Origin: an uncultured Ruminococcus sp.
GTDB taxonomy: Bacteria > Bacillota > Clostridia > Oscillospirales > Ruminococcaceae
Reading direction: 5' to 3'
Length of the DNA: 64,000 bases
Assembly: GCA_947624295.1 (NCBI GenBank)
Contig: CANQJV010000001.1
Coordinates: forward strand, 150,134-214,133
Positions 1 to 8,443 of the stretch are shown one piece after another (within the stretch, counting starts at the first letter, position 1; every line of letters starts with the position of its first letter). The notes under the pieces are model-generated. The model did no database searches. It was not told where the DNA came from and was given only the letters and a program-made list of their open reading frames with translations. The position numbers and the translations under genes are program-made.

Positions 1-706
1 GCAATTTGTGCGGTACAAATCTCGATGCAAATAAGCCTGCACGGATTACAATTCCGGGGACTGCTATGAGTTGTCCCGAAAATGTTTTTTTCAAGGCGTA
101 TTCTGCTGTATATTCAGGCGAAATAGGTTTCATACTGAATGTAACTCCTGCACGGTTATTGAAATTCGTATCAACAGGTCCGGGACATAGTACTGTTATT
201 GTTACAGCTGATTTTTCCCGCCTTAATTCCTCCGCTATCGCAAATGAAAGCCTTACAACATAGTTTTTAGAAGCGTAATACGATGATAACAACGGTCCTG
301 TTAAAAATCCCGCTGATGATGCAACATTCAGGATTTTACCGTGATTGCGCTTAGTGAAATCACGCAGGAAAAGTTTCGTCAGAATATGAACCGCTTTTAT
401 ATTCACGTTTATCATATCGAGTTCTTCCGCAAGGTCAGTTTCAGTAAATTTCCCGAATATCCCGTAACCTGCATTATTCACAAGCAAGTCAATTCTTTTA
501 TCTTTACAGAAATCATACACTTTGTACACATCTTTTTCTTTTGACAAATCCGCTGTAATAATTTCAGTTTTGCCTAATTTCTGCTGTAACTTTTTCAGCA
601 TATCCTCATTACGTCCCGTCAGAATCAGTTCCCATCCTCTTTTATGCAGATTTTCGGCAATACATCTGCCTATTCCCGATGTTGCCCCTGTAACTAATGC
701 TTTCAT
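1..706 (-). CDS. Short-chain dehydrogenase/reductase (3' end cut by window edge)
   Basis: This is a classical SDR oxidoreductase whose substrate cannot be told from sequence. About 235 codons are visible and the C-terminus runs off the left edge. The N-terminal Rossmann motif TGATSGIG lies at residues 7-14, NNAG at 77-80, the catalytic Ser near 131 and the YxxxK pair at 143-147, so the active site is intact. The ATG at 706 is preceded by AAGGAGTG at a slightly long spacing. It starts 23 nt after the DHHW-like gene and is the last visible gene of the comEC-holA-rnmV-MBOAT run. The family is certain and the function is open. Confidence 0.88.
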   Translation of the reverse strand, partial: MKALVTGATSGIGRCIAENLHKRGWELILTGRNEDMLKKLQQKLGKTEIITADLSKEKDVYKVYDFCKDKRIDLLVNNAGYGIFGKFTETDLAEELDMINVNIKAVHILTKLFLRDFTKRNHGKILNVASSAGFLTGPLLSSYYASKNYVVRLSFAIAEELRREKSAVTITVLCPGPVDTNFNNRAGVTFSMKPISPEYTAEYALKKTFSGQLIAVPGIVIRAGLFASRFVPHKL

Positions 707-729
707 AATATAACTATCACTCCTTAATT

Positions 730-1809
730 TTACTCACTGTAAAGCGTATCAATCCCGAAAAGAAACAACAATTGTTCATAATCGTCAGGATTAAGAAACT
801 CATTTAACTTTTTCTCCATACAATCGGGCGAAATAAATGCAATTTCACTGTAATGCTGTATCAGGAACGGCACAAAACATACTGCATAATCATCGCCTAT
901 TACAAGCAATTTCTTATCATTTGCAACATTCGTCCGAATTTTAACAAGCGGTAATTTTCCCCCTAAATATAGCCTGTACATATCTTCAGACTCAATCATT
1001 TCCCTGTCATAGAGGCTTTTCCTGTACATCATACCGTTATTGTCGTAACCTTTGCAATCAGTGACTTCCGCACCGCCTGAATACTCGTAAATATCAAGCA
1101 AATCAGGCTTTGACTCCATATATTGCGTTTTGCTGTACAAATTCCCCTTGTAATTATTGGTTATATGTTCAATAGTATACTTATCGTAAGAAACGGGCAT
1201 AAAGCCCAATTTCTGTATGACCGTCCTGTACACGCAAAATGCCCCATAACTCGTCCATTTTGAGTCGCTCCTGTAGTAAATATAGTTATCGCTGAGCATT
1301 TTCAGGATATTATATGCATCTATTTTACGGATACTTGCATCAAGATTCGTATACAGACTGTCAATCTGCTGTTTTTCGGTTGATTTCAGAAGATAAGGCG
1401 GTAATTTGTTACCATATACGCCTGATGACGTAGGCACTGCAACAAAGTAAACTGCTCCGTTATAATTTTTTACAAATTCATTCACTGCCTGCGCTGATTT
1501 ATCTGTATTTTTCGGAGTTGTATCTACTGAAAGTAATCTGTTCTCGTAAATATACACGCCGTTTACAATACTCTCGCCCATACTTGATTCAAGCCTTGCG
1601 TTCGCTGAAATCAATTCATTTCTGCCTGCAAAATTATCAGCTGTATATGATACCAATTCCCTGCCGAAATCACCATCAAAAAAATTCTCCCATGTAATTG
1701 CAGGAAATTCCCCCGATGATTCGCCTTTAATCCCGAACAACGTAACCGCAGAAATTGTTATTATAATTGCAAATAGTATCAGTGCAGAAATTTTGTTCGC
1801 ATTTTTCAT
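730..1809 (-). CDS. DHHW/AlgX-like SGNH-fold protein with replaced catalytic residues
   Basis: This 359-residue protein has one N-terminal membrane anchor (residues about 8-27) and an extracellular domain resembling the DHHW and AlgJ/AlgX proteins that work with MBOAT acyltransferases in surface O-acetylation. Family members carry a D-x-H-W motif and a GDSY-type nucleophile block. Here the first reads SDSKW (181-185) and the second GDDY (305-308), so both the catalytic His and Ser positions are changed. The ATG follows AGGAGAAATTT, 9 nt after the MBOAT stop. The pairing argues for a shared role. Because the residues are missing, a binding or structural role is as likely as catalysis. Confidence 0.7.
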   Translation of the reverse strand: MKNANKISALILFAIIITISAVTLFGIKGESSGEFPAITWENFFDGDFGRELVSYTADNFAGRNELISANARLESSMGESIVNGVYIYENRLLSVDTTPKNTDKSAQAVNEFVKNYNGAVYFVAVPTSSGVYGNKLPPYLLKSTEKQQIDSLYTNLDASIRKIDAYNILKMLSDNYIYYRSDSKWTSYGAFCVYRTVIQKLGFMPVSYDKYTIEHITNNYKGNLYSKTQYMESKPDLLDIYEYSGGAEVTDCKGYDNNGMMYRKSLYDREMIESEDMYRLYLGGKLPLVKIRTNVANDKKLLVIGDDYAVCFVPFLIQHYSEIAFISPDCMEKKLNEFLNPDDYEQLLFLFGIDTLYSE

Positions 1810-1818
1810 AAATTTCTC

Positions 1819-3213
1819 CTATAACTGTATAAGCATATTTTCGGAACTTCCCGTATATGAAATCATTGCGGTACATACTGCAAACAGAATTACAGTCACT
1901 ACCGGGGAAACTATAAGAGTTACGATTCTGAAACGTGTTTTGTTAATTCTGTTAATCATATTCCCGAATAAATCCGTTGAGGCATATATTCCCACAAGCA
2001 GAACTATTATATACGACCTGAAAAGATACGCTGTCAATGAGTCTGCAATTATCCTGTTACCGCCAATCATCGCCCATATATAGCGGAATGATTCGCTTAT
2101 ATTACTGTTTGCAATGAATACGGTTGAAATTGTCGTCACCACAAAAGTATAGATTATCCCTGTTGACTTCAGCATTCTTGTATTTTTCAGCCTGCTCTCG
2201 ATGATAATTGCAACGCCGATAATCAGTCCCCATATAATACCGCCTGCATTGAATTTATACCAGAATCCCATTAAAATCCACAAACTTACTGAAATAAATA
2301 TGTTGATATACTTTGCATTTATCACGGAACGGAACGGGTGAAGCACGTATTTCCTGAACCATTGCACCGCCTGAACGTGCCATTTTGCTGAAAAATGACG
2401 TATTCTGCTGTTGAAAAGCGGATAGTTGAAACTTTGCGGGAAAGCGTACCCGAAACAATACGATATACCGATTCCCATTTCAGATATTCCCGAAAGCGTG
2501 AAGTACAGGCACAAAATATATGCAGTTGCTCCGAGCCACGCCGTCAGTACAGGCAAATTCCCTGTATCAATGCTTTTTATTGCGGAATACAGAGAAAAAA
2601 GAGTATCAGCTAAAATTATTTTCTTCGCTAAACCCTTGACAAAAATCTCCATACCCGTGCCGAGTTCAGTCAGCCTTATTTTCCGTTTGCGCCATATTTT
2701 CAGGAAATTGTCATAACTCACAACCGAACACATTATAAGCCGTGGGAACATCATCACAAACAGCCCGAATCGTATGAAATTGATTTCCGCCTTTATTCTG
2801 CCTTTGTACACGTCTATGAGGTAGCCTGTTGCGGACAATGTGAACAGTGATATTCCAACCGGGAAAAAGTTCTGTATTTGTAAATGAAACGGTTTCAAAA
2901 TCCACGAAAATAGTTCTGTTCTGAACGCAAAAAGTGACAAAATATTGAACAATATTCCTGCTGAAAACGGTATCGCCATAAATTTCCTGTATTTCTGTTC
3001 TTTCCATTTCAGCCTGTATGTCAATCTTGCGGAAATATAGTTGACCATTGTGTAAACAAGCATAAAAAATAAAAATTTCAAACTAAACAGTCCGCAGAAA
3101 ATCATACTCAGCGAAAATAAAGTTATATCTTTGAATTTTTTCGGTGTCAGGAAATATATCGCAAGTGACAACGGGAAAAATCCGTATATGAAAAGCAAAC
3201 TGCTATATACCAT
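1819..3213 (-). CDS. MBOAT-family (AlgI/DltB-like) membrane acyltransferase homologue
   Basis: This 464-residue polytopic membrane protein has the N-terminus and helix pattern of AlgI/DltB-type O-acyltransferases, which carry acyl groups across the membrane to cell-surface polymers. The first conserved histidine motif is present (AKWH, His279). The second, normally GLWHG, reads GFWYK at 316-320, so the histidine considered essential in this superfamily is Tyr319. The gene overlaps rnmV by 11 nt and is followed by its DHHW-like partner. The start ATG has GGGAGA upstream. Fold assignment is secure. Acyltransferase activity is doubtful. Confidence 0.82.
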   Translation of the reverse strand: MVYSSLLFIYGFFPLSLAIYFLTPKKFKDITLFSLSMIFCGLFSLKFLFFMLVYTMVNYISARLTYRLKWKEQKYRKFMAIPFSAGILFNILSLFAFRTELFSWILKPFHLQIQNFFPVGISLFTLSATGYLIDVYKGRIKAEINFIRFGLFVMMFPRLIMCSVVSYDNFLKIWRKRKIRLTELGTGMEIFVKGLAKKIILADTLFSLYSAIKSIDTGNLPVLTAWLGATAYILCLYFTLSGISEMGIGISYCFGYAFPQSFNYPLFNSRIRHFSAKWHVQAVQWFRKYVLHPFRSVINAKYINIFISVSLWILMGFWYKFNAGGIIWGLIIGVAIIIESRLKNTRMLKSTGIIYTFVVTTISTVFIANSNISESFRYIWAMIGGNRIIADSLTAYLFRSYIIVLLVGIYASTDLFGNMINRINKTRFRIVTLIVSPVVTVILFAVCTAMISYTGSSENMLIQL

Positions 3214-3799
3214 TGTTTTTCTCCCGTAATATGCGGACTTTTTCGGAGAGTTCCTCTGCTGTCATCATCGTATTCAGCACTTCAATCAATGCGCTTGCTG
3301 ATAAAAGTGACGGCAATCCAAGTGATTTCTGTAATTCTTTTCTCAGAATACTGCTGTTATTTCCTCCGCTTAAACCCAACTCATACAGCGTGAATTTAGT
3401 TATATCAGGCGGTGAAGTTCTTTCAGACGACGTTATACCTGCTTTTTCAAATGCCGACAGAATTATCTTTGTATCTATCCCCTCTACGCCGAGTTTTCCC
3501 TCTGCTGATGAAGTCCGCTTGCGTTTTTCCTTACCGAAAATATCAGGAATATAGACATTTTTTATGTTACCTTTAACGGCACTTTTTATATAGCCACGTA
3601 TTTTCCTGCCTGCGCTGTCAGAATCAGTCAGAATTATTATCCCTGTTTTTTCAGCATAGTACCTTATAAGTGCCAGTTTTTCGGAATCTTTGAAAATCCC
3701 GAAACCGTTTGTTACTATAATAACAGCATCGATAATCGACGAAAGTTTTATTTTGTCATATTTTCCCTCTACTATTATTGCCTCATCTATCTTTATCAT
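3203..3799 (-). CDS. rnmV: Ribonuclease M5-type Toprim protein
   Basis: This 198-residue protein matches RNase M5, which matures 5S rRNA in low-GC Gram-positives. The Toprim metal-binding residues are visible as EGKYD near residue 11 and DSDSAG near 59. The GKLGVEGI segment near 101 corresponds to the conserved start of the RNase M5 C-terminal part (DUF4093). Its start overlaps the holA stop (ATGA) and its end overlaps the MBOAT start, so it is translationally coupled on both sides. Placement beside holA rather than ksgA is a local arrangement. Confidence 0.8.
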   Translation of the reverse strand: MIKIDEAIIVEGKYDKIKLSSIIDAVIIVTNGFGIFKDSEKLALIRYYAEKTGIIILTDSDSAGRKIRGYIKSAVKGNIKNVYIPDIFGKEKRKRTSSAEGKLGVEGIDTKIILSAFEKAGITSSERTSPPDITKFTLYELGLSGGNNSSILRKELQKSLGLPSLLSASALIEVLNTMMTAEELSEKVRILREKNNGI

Positions 3800-4896
3800 C
3801 TTTTACTCCTGTTTTTTGAAGTGACAAGCATTTTAGTAATTGCCTGTTCAATTGCTGTCCTTGCGTCTGTATCTGATGAATTGAGTTGCATTGTCGTATC
3901 ACGCAATATGATTATGCAGTCCCGTAAACGTTCAGTACTCATACGGCTGCTGTCACGGAACGCATTTTTCACAACAAATGTTCTCTTACCGTAATCAAAA
4001 TCAACTGCCATCTGTTCCGGAGTTACACCTGATTTTTTAGCACAAGATGCACGGTACATATCAATAAAAACGCCTGTTATCGCATAAAGTACAGCAATTC
4101 TGTTATCTTTGCTGACGTTGAGTTCATCTACAGCCTCAAACGCTTCTCTTGCGTTCATACTTGCTACAGCATTCGCAAGGTTATATATTGTAGTATCGTT
4201 CTGCGTGTGGACGAGTTCGTGAATCATATTGCGGTCAATTTCCCTGCCGTCCGCATAAAAACACAATTTATCAAGTTCGTTAGCTATGGCAATCCCGTCA
4301 CAAAGGCACATTTCAGCGAGTTCTTTGCCGTTTTCAAGCGATATATGACTTCCTCTTGATGCTGCCGCCGATACAATCATTTTCGCAAGTTCATTCGCTG
4401 TTTTTATGGGGAATTCGCATAGTGTGCCGTTTTTTGCAGCGAAATCAGCAAGCTTTTTGTTTTTATCTTTAATTATATTCTGATTTGTCTTGTAATCCCT
4501 CTGCACTTTGATTTCAAATCCCGTGACATTGAAAATCACAACAGTTTGCGGAGGAATATCTTTCAGCGTTTCAATGAGTTTCTTTGTAACATCTTCCGCA
4601 CTCCGTCCACGCATATTTTCAAACGGCTTTTCGCAATTGTAGTCGTTTATCAGTATACAGTTGTATTCCGACATCATCGGGAACTGCTGTATAACATCGG
4701 ACAATTCGGACAAATCTATTTCATTGCCCTGTATTTTCGTCAGTGCAAAATCCGTATTATCACCGATTGCTGTTTTTATTATCATTTTCGTCATTTTCTT
4801 TACGCCTGCAATATCAGCACCAAAAATATAATAAATCCTACTGAGTTCGCCCTTTTTGAGTGCCGAAACAAGCGTTTTTGAATCAACTCTCGCCAT
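3796..4896 (-). CDS. holA: DNA polymerase III delta subunit
   Basis: HolA is the clamp-loader subunit that opens the beta sliding clamp. The 366-residue length and the N-terminal pattern (KKGELSRIYYIFG) fit the Firmicute protein, with the delta AAA+-like fold first and the helical collar domain over the last third. It overlaps the comEC stop by 14 nt and the rnmV start by 4 nt. The comEC-holA order is common in Firmicutes and supports the call. The start ATG is placed by AAGGAGG 5 nt upstream. Confidence 0.92.
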   Translation of the reverse strand: MARVDSKTLVSALKKGELSRIYYIFGADIAGVKKMTKMIIKTAIGDNTDFALTKIQGNEIDLSELSDVIQQFPMMSEYNCILINDYNCEKPFENMRGRSAEDVTKKLIETLKDIPPQTVVIFNVTGFEIKVQRDYKTNQNIIKDKNKKLADFAAKNGTLCEFPIKTANELAKMIVSAAASRGSHISLENGKELAEMCLCDGIAIANELDKLCFYADGREIDRNMIHELVHTQNDTTIYNLANAVASMNAREAFEAVDELNVSKDNRIAVLYAITGVFIDMYRASCAKKSGVTPEQMAVDFDYGKRTFVVKNAFRDSSRMSTERLRDCIIILRDTTMQLNSSDTDARTAIEQAITKMLVTSKNRSKR

Positions 4897-6928
4897 ATAA
4901 CCTCCTTACTATATATTTCCCTTTTCCGTCAGGCAACAGAATTATCTCAAAATTATTCACATCATCAAGATAAATACCATTGTTGTAAATCTCTGTATTT
5001 TTAGTGATATTGCCGTAATATACAGCAATTCCGCCTGTATTTATGTTACTTTTTGCAGGTGAAAAATTTATTTCAAAATCATTGCAGGCAATTGAAAATA
5101 CATCTTCCCCGTAACTTATGCAATATTCGCCTGTATCAGCTGTAAAGCCCGATTTATTGAGGAGTTTCAGCCTGCCGTTATAAATATCAACATCTTCCAC
5201 GGCAAAACGCCCTTTTACTCTGAACGGCTTTAGTTCAGTTTCGTATGTAATATCTTGTGAGGCTGTATTTTCCGTGAGAATCAGCATTCCAACCCTGTTT
5301 ATACCGTTGACCGAAAGATATTTGCGGACATATTCAGCTGAACGGTAATGACCGCTTAAATCTATTACATTTGTTTCGCCGTTGTGAGATACTGTCACTA
5401 CTGCATTATTGCCTTTGCCCATAACCGCAATAACAATACGCTTGTCCATAATTCGCCCTGATACCGCAAATACAACAGAACATACACACACTGATACAAC
5501 AGTCGCAATACAAACAAATTTTCTGTTTTCCTTGTAAAGATATATGCTTACTACTATAAGCCACGAAATAATTGCTACAGACGGCAAAAAGTCGTTCATA
5601 CGGGGCAATTTCAGGAAATCCACTGCTGAAACGGCATTTGAAACAAAAATAACAGGCTTTATAAAAATATCCGCCGTATACAGCAGAAAAGTCATAAATC
5701 CGCCTGTAATCACGTAAATCAAGCCGAAAATCATCGCAAAAGTACACAACGGAACAAGTATCATATTTGACAAGGGCGAAATCAGCGAAGTTTCCTCGAA
5801 ATAATAAAGGCTTACAGGCATTATGCAGAGTGTCGTGCAAGTGCTTATTATAATTGCTTTAACAAATTTCCCTTCTGTTTCCTCAGCCATATATTGCCCG
5901 AAAACTGCTATCCCGAAAGTACCCGTAATTGACAATATAAATCCACTGTTATAGACTGCATACGGGTCAGCAAGGCTTATAATCATCACTGCCACTGCTA
6001 TTGAATTAAGTGCGTCACTCTGTCGTTTCACAAGGCGTGCAAAGTACATAATATCAAGCATTATCATTGCTCTTATTGCTGATACAGGATATTCCGCAAG
6101 CGATATGAAAGCTAAGAAAAGTAAATTTATTACACCAAAACTGATAAATTTATTTACTTTAAGTTTCCGCATAATAAACATTACAATTGATGCGATAATC
6201 GACACGTGTAGCCCTGAAACCGCAAGCACATGACCAATTCCGCTCCTGTAGAGTGCAGTCCTCGTATTATCGTCAATATACTGTTTTTCGCCGAAAATCA
6301 TTCCCGTAAGAAATCCGCCTGTTTCATCATCTGTTGCAATGCGTATTCTGCGTATCATATTATCACGGAACGATTTAAGTAATTTTTTTACTTTAGCGGA
6401 ATCGGTATGTTCTACATCAACATTTTCAGCGTAATTCACTCTGACAAAAATATGACGAGCTTTATAGTAATTTTTCGAATCAAACAGATAATCTCCGTCC
6501 GTCCCTGTAAATTCACAGCCTTTAACCGTGATAATATCGCCATATTCTGCGCCTAACTCGTTACAGTAGAAAAGTATATCCGCTTTTTGCAGACCGTTTA
6601 TCCTGCCTTTGACTACATAAGACGCTCTGTCACCCTCATATACTTCGTAATCAGTGACTTCCCCGTAGAAATCGCCTGTAGTCCCGACAAAATCAGTCAC
6701 TTTGCAATAGCAGTCAAGCGTATATTTCATATTCACTGTAAACGCTGTAAGGAATGAAAATATTATTATATACAGGTCAAAACGGCTGAAATTCCTTACT
6801 TTTGCGATTACAGCAACAATCACTGAACCGGCGATAATCATAATAATCCCGGTTATATCCGTAAAAAATGAAGCGAAAAACAAGCCTGACAGATACGCTG
6901 ATGCTATACCAACCATTTTTCGCTTCAT
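4883..6928 (-). CDS. comEC: ComEC/Rec2 DNA uptake channel with degenerate C-terminal domain
   Basis: This 681-residue polytopic protein forms the inner-membrane channel for transforming DNA. An N-terminal OB-like region with DFVGTTGDFYGEVTDYE is followed by the competence transmembrane domain (GHVLAVSGLHVSII near 235). Full-length ComEC ends in a metallo-beta-lactamase-like domain with an HxHxDH ligand motif. Here the equivalent segment reads LILTENTASQD and contains no histidine ligands, so that domain looks inactive. The gene heads the operon running to the SDR. No comEA, comFA or pilin genes are in the window. Confidence 0.88.
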   Translation of the reverse strand: MKRKMVGIASAYLSGLFFASFFTDITGIIMIIAGSVIVAVIAKVRNFSRFDLYIIIFSFLTAFTVNMKYTLDCYCKVTDFVGTTGDFYGEVTDYEVYEGDRASYVVKGRINGLQKADILFYCNELGAEYGDIITVKGCEFTGTDGDYLFDSKNYYKARHIFVRVNYAENVDVEHTDSAKVKKLLKSFRDNMIRRIRIATDDETGGFLTGMIFGEKQYIDDNTRTALYRSGIGHVLAVSGLHVSIIASIVMFIMRKLKVNKFISFGVINLLFLAFISLAEYPVSAIRAMIMLDIMYFARLVKRQSDALNSIAVAVMIISLADPYAVYNSGFILSITGTFGIAVFGQYMAEETEGKFVKAIIISTCTTLCIMPVSLYYFEETSLISPLSNMILVPLCTFAMIFGLIYVITGGFMTFLLYTADIFIKPVIFVSNAVSAVDFLKLPRMNDFLPSVAIISWLIVVSIYLYKENRKFVCIATVVSVCVCSVVFAVSGRIMDKRIVIAVMGKGNNAVVTVSHNGETNVIDLSGHYRSAEYVRKYLSVNGINRVGMLILTENTASQDITYETELKPFRVKGRFAVEDVDIYNGRLKLLNKSGFTADTGEYCISYGEDVFSIACNDFEINFSPAKSNINTGGIAVYYGNITKNTEIYNNGIYLDDVNNFEIILLPDGKGKYIVRRLYGES

Positions 6929-6958
6929 CTTAAATCACATACCTTCGTTATTTATTTT

Positions 6959-7120
6959 ATACTAATTTCATTCTAAAAAACCTGACAATCTTTGCGAATA
7001 TCCTGCACCCGTTACTGCGTCAAAGTGACTCGACATACGTTAGTATGGCTTCGCCACTTTTCCTTGTAACAGGCACAATCTATTCGCAAATCTTGCACGT
7101 TTTTAGAACGAAATTAGTAT
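6959..7120. repeat. 162-bp imperfect palindrome, MITE-like
   Basis: The ends ATACTAATTTC and GAAATTAGTAT are exact inverted repeats. Most of the two roughly 75-nt arms can pair, including TTTGCGAATA with TATTCGCAAA and CACCCGTTAC with GTAACAGGCAC. The core starting CTAATTTC is bordered by TA on both sides, as for IS630/Tc1-type non-autonomous elements. It fills nearly the whole gap between comEC and the phosphoribosyltransferase gene, and its right end touches that gene's stop codon. It encodes nothing. A second copy was not noticed in the window. Confidence 0.7.
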
Positions 7121-7659
7121 TACTTAAAGAACAGCGGGAGTTTTTCGAGGAAAATAATATCTTTTCTGTCACCCGCATCACCTTCAGCAAGCACTGCACA
7201 TTTTCCGGCAATATTGCCCTCTGAATAGAGTACCAGTTTTTCGAGTACTCTGAGGGATTCGCCTGTACTGATTACATCGTCAACAATAAGCACATTTTTC
7301 CCTTTAATCATCTCTGCATTTTCAGCTGAAAGATAGAGAGTCTGTTCATTAGCCGTTGTAATTGATTTAACAGTAAGCGAAACAGGATTCGTCATATAGA
7401 GTTTGACCGATTTCCTTGCGACAATGTACGGTTTACCGCTTTGTCTTGCCATTTCGTATGCAAGCGGTATACCTTTTGATTCTGCTGTAAGTATCACATC
7501 AAATTCAGGGCATTTTTTCAGGAGTTCAGTAGCCGATGCGACTGTTATCTCAACGTCCGAAAACATTATAAATCCTGCAATATCAAGTTTTTCGTTCACC
7601 GGGAAAAGCTGTAATTCACGTTCCAGCCCTGCTATTTTTATTTTATAAGTATCTGACAT
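7120..7659 (-). CDS. Phosphoribosyltransferase, adenine phosphoribosyltransferase type
   Basis: This is a type I phosphoribosyltransferase of about 179 residues. The PRPP-binding signature VLIVDDVISTGES lies near residues 124-136, and the family flexible-loop region (VARKSVKLYM) precedes it. It probably salvages a purine base, adenine being the best guess, but base specificity is not readable. I place the start at ATG 7659 because GAGGTG lies 6 nt upstream; an in-frame GTG at 7668 is part of that ribosome-binding site. The gene follows the HIT gene by 10 nt. Its stop codon abuts the palindromic element. Confidence 0.8.
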   Translation of the reverse strand: MSDTYKIKIAGLERELQLFPVNEKLDIAGFIMFSDVEITVASATELLKKCPEFDVILTAESKGIPLAYEMARQSGKPYIVARKSVKLYMTNPVSLTVKSITTANEQTLYLSAENAEMIKGKNVLIVDDVISTGESLRVLEKLVLYSEGNIAGKCAVLAEGDAGDRKDIIFLEKLPLFFK

Positions 7660-7669
7660 TTCAGGCACC

Positions 7670-8023
7670 TCATTCAGTTTTGCCGAGGGATTCAGGTCCC
7701 CAGCCCATTTTTACGCCTGCAATCATATGGAAATGAAGATGCTTTACAGTTTGACCCGCATCATCTCCGCAATTGTTGATAAGCCTGTAACTCTCGATAT
7801 TTTCAGCTTTTGCGATTTTTGATACAGCCTCGAATACTTTCGCAACAACTGCTGAATTTGTTTCGTCAATCTCGTTTGCACAACAAATATGCTGTTTCGG
7901 AATGACAAGGTAGTGAACAGGTGCAATCGGTGCTATATCCTTGAAAGCGTACACAAATTCGTCATCGTATACCTTGGCTGACGGGATTTCCCCGTTAATT
8001 ATTTTACAAAATAAACAGTCCAT
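7670..8023 (-). CDS. HIT family nucleotide-binding protein (full-length copy)
   Basis: This 117-residue histidine-triad protein belongs to the HINT-like branch, enzymes that hydrolyse nucleoside phosphoramidates and adenylates. The N-terminal CLFCKIINGEIPS and the triad HLHFHMI near residue 96 are intact, as is the C-terminal MGWGPE tail typical of HINT. A clean AAAGGAG lies 7 nt before the ATG. It is the downstream member of a recent tandem duplication and is probably the working gene, because the upstream copy lacks this tail. It lies in an alaS-HIT-HIT-apt run. Confidence 0.92.
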   Translation of the reverse strand: MDCLFCKIINGEIPSAKVYDDEFVYAFKDIAPIAPVHYLVIPKQHICCANEIDETNSAVVAKVFEAVSKIAKAENIESYRLINNCGDDAGQTVKHLHFHMIAGVKMGWGPESLGKTE

Positions 8024-8443
8024 ATTGATTCTCCTTTATTTGATAAATTCTTTTACAATTTCGGCAAATGAGTTCACTGCCCAATCATATGGAAATGAAG
8101 ATGCTTTACAGTTTGTCTGGCATCATCTCCGCAATTGTTGATAAGCCTGTAACTCTCGATATTTTCAGCCTTTGCGATTTTCGATACAGCCTCGAATACT
8201 TTCGCAACAACTGCTGAATTTGTTTCGTCAATCTCATTCGCACAACAAATATGCTGTTTCGGAATGACAAGGTAGTGAACATGTGCAATCGGTGCTATAT
8301 CCTTGAAAGCGTACACAAATTCGTCATCGTATACTTTGACTGACGGGATTTCCCCGTTAATTATTTTACAAAATAAACAGTCCATATTGATTCTTCTTTA
8401 CTTAATAAATTCTTTTACAATTTCGGCAAATGAGTTCACTGCC
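7720..8443. repeat. 362-bp tandem duplication spanning alaS 3' end and HIT gene
   Basis: The stretches at about 7721-8082 and 8083-8443 are near-identical copies offset by exactly 362 bp. Each contains the HIT gene from its start to the HMI codons of the triad plus the last 40 or so bases of alaS. The copy at 8041-8081 is therefore an orphan alaS tail. I count only around a dozen differences, so the event looks recent. It created the shortened second HIT gene and explains its odd ending. Confidence 0.95.
8074..8385 (-). CDS. HIT family protein, C-terminally shortened duplicate
   Basis: This 103-residue duplicate is almost identical to the HIT protein downstream but ends HLHFHMIGQ. After the triad it reads into the orphan alaS tail and meets a stop after two codons. 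The three histidines are present, but the 14 or so residues with the Trp-Gly C-terminal segment, which contributes to the dimer and active site in HINT proteins, are gone. Its ribosome-binding site is AAAGAAG against AAAGGAG in the full copy, so translation may be weaker. It could be a functional variant or a gene on its way out. Confidence 0.75.
   Translation of the reverse strand: MDCLFCKIINGEIPSVKVYDDEFVYAFKDIAPIAHVHYLVIPKQHICCANEIDETNSAVVAKVFEAVSKIAKAENIESYRLINNCGDDARQTVKHLHFHMIGQ

Noticed and set aside
3796..4896. Long plus-strand open frames inside holA, comEC, alaS and other genes
   Set aside because: They lie opposite well-supported minus-strand genes, have no ribosome-binding sites and give no recognisable proteins; they follow from the codon usage of the real genes.
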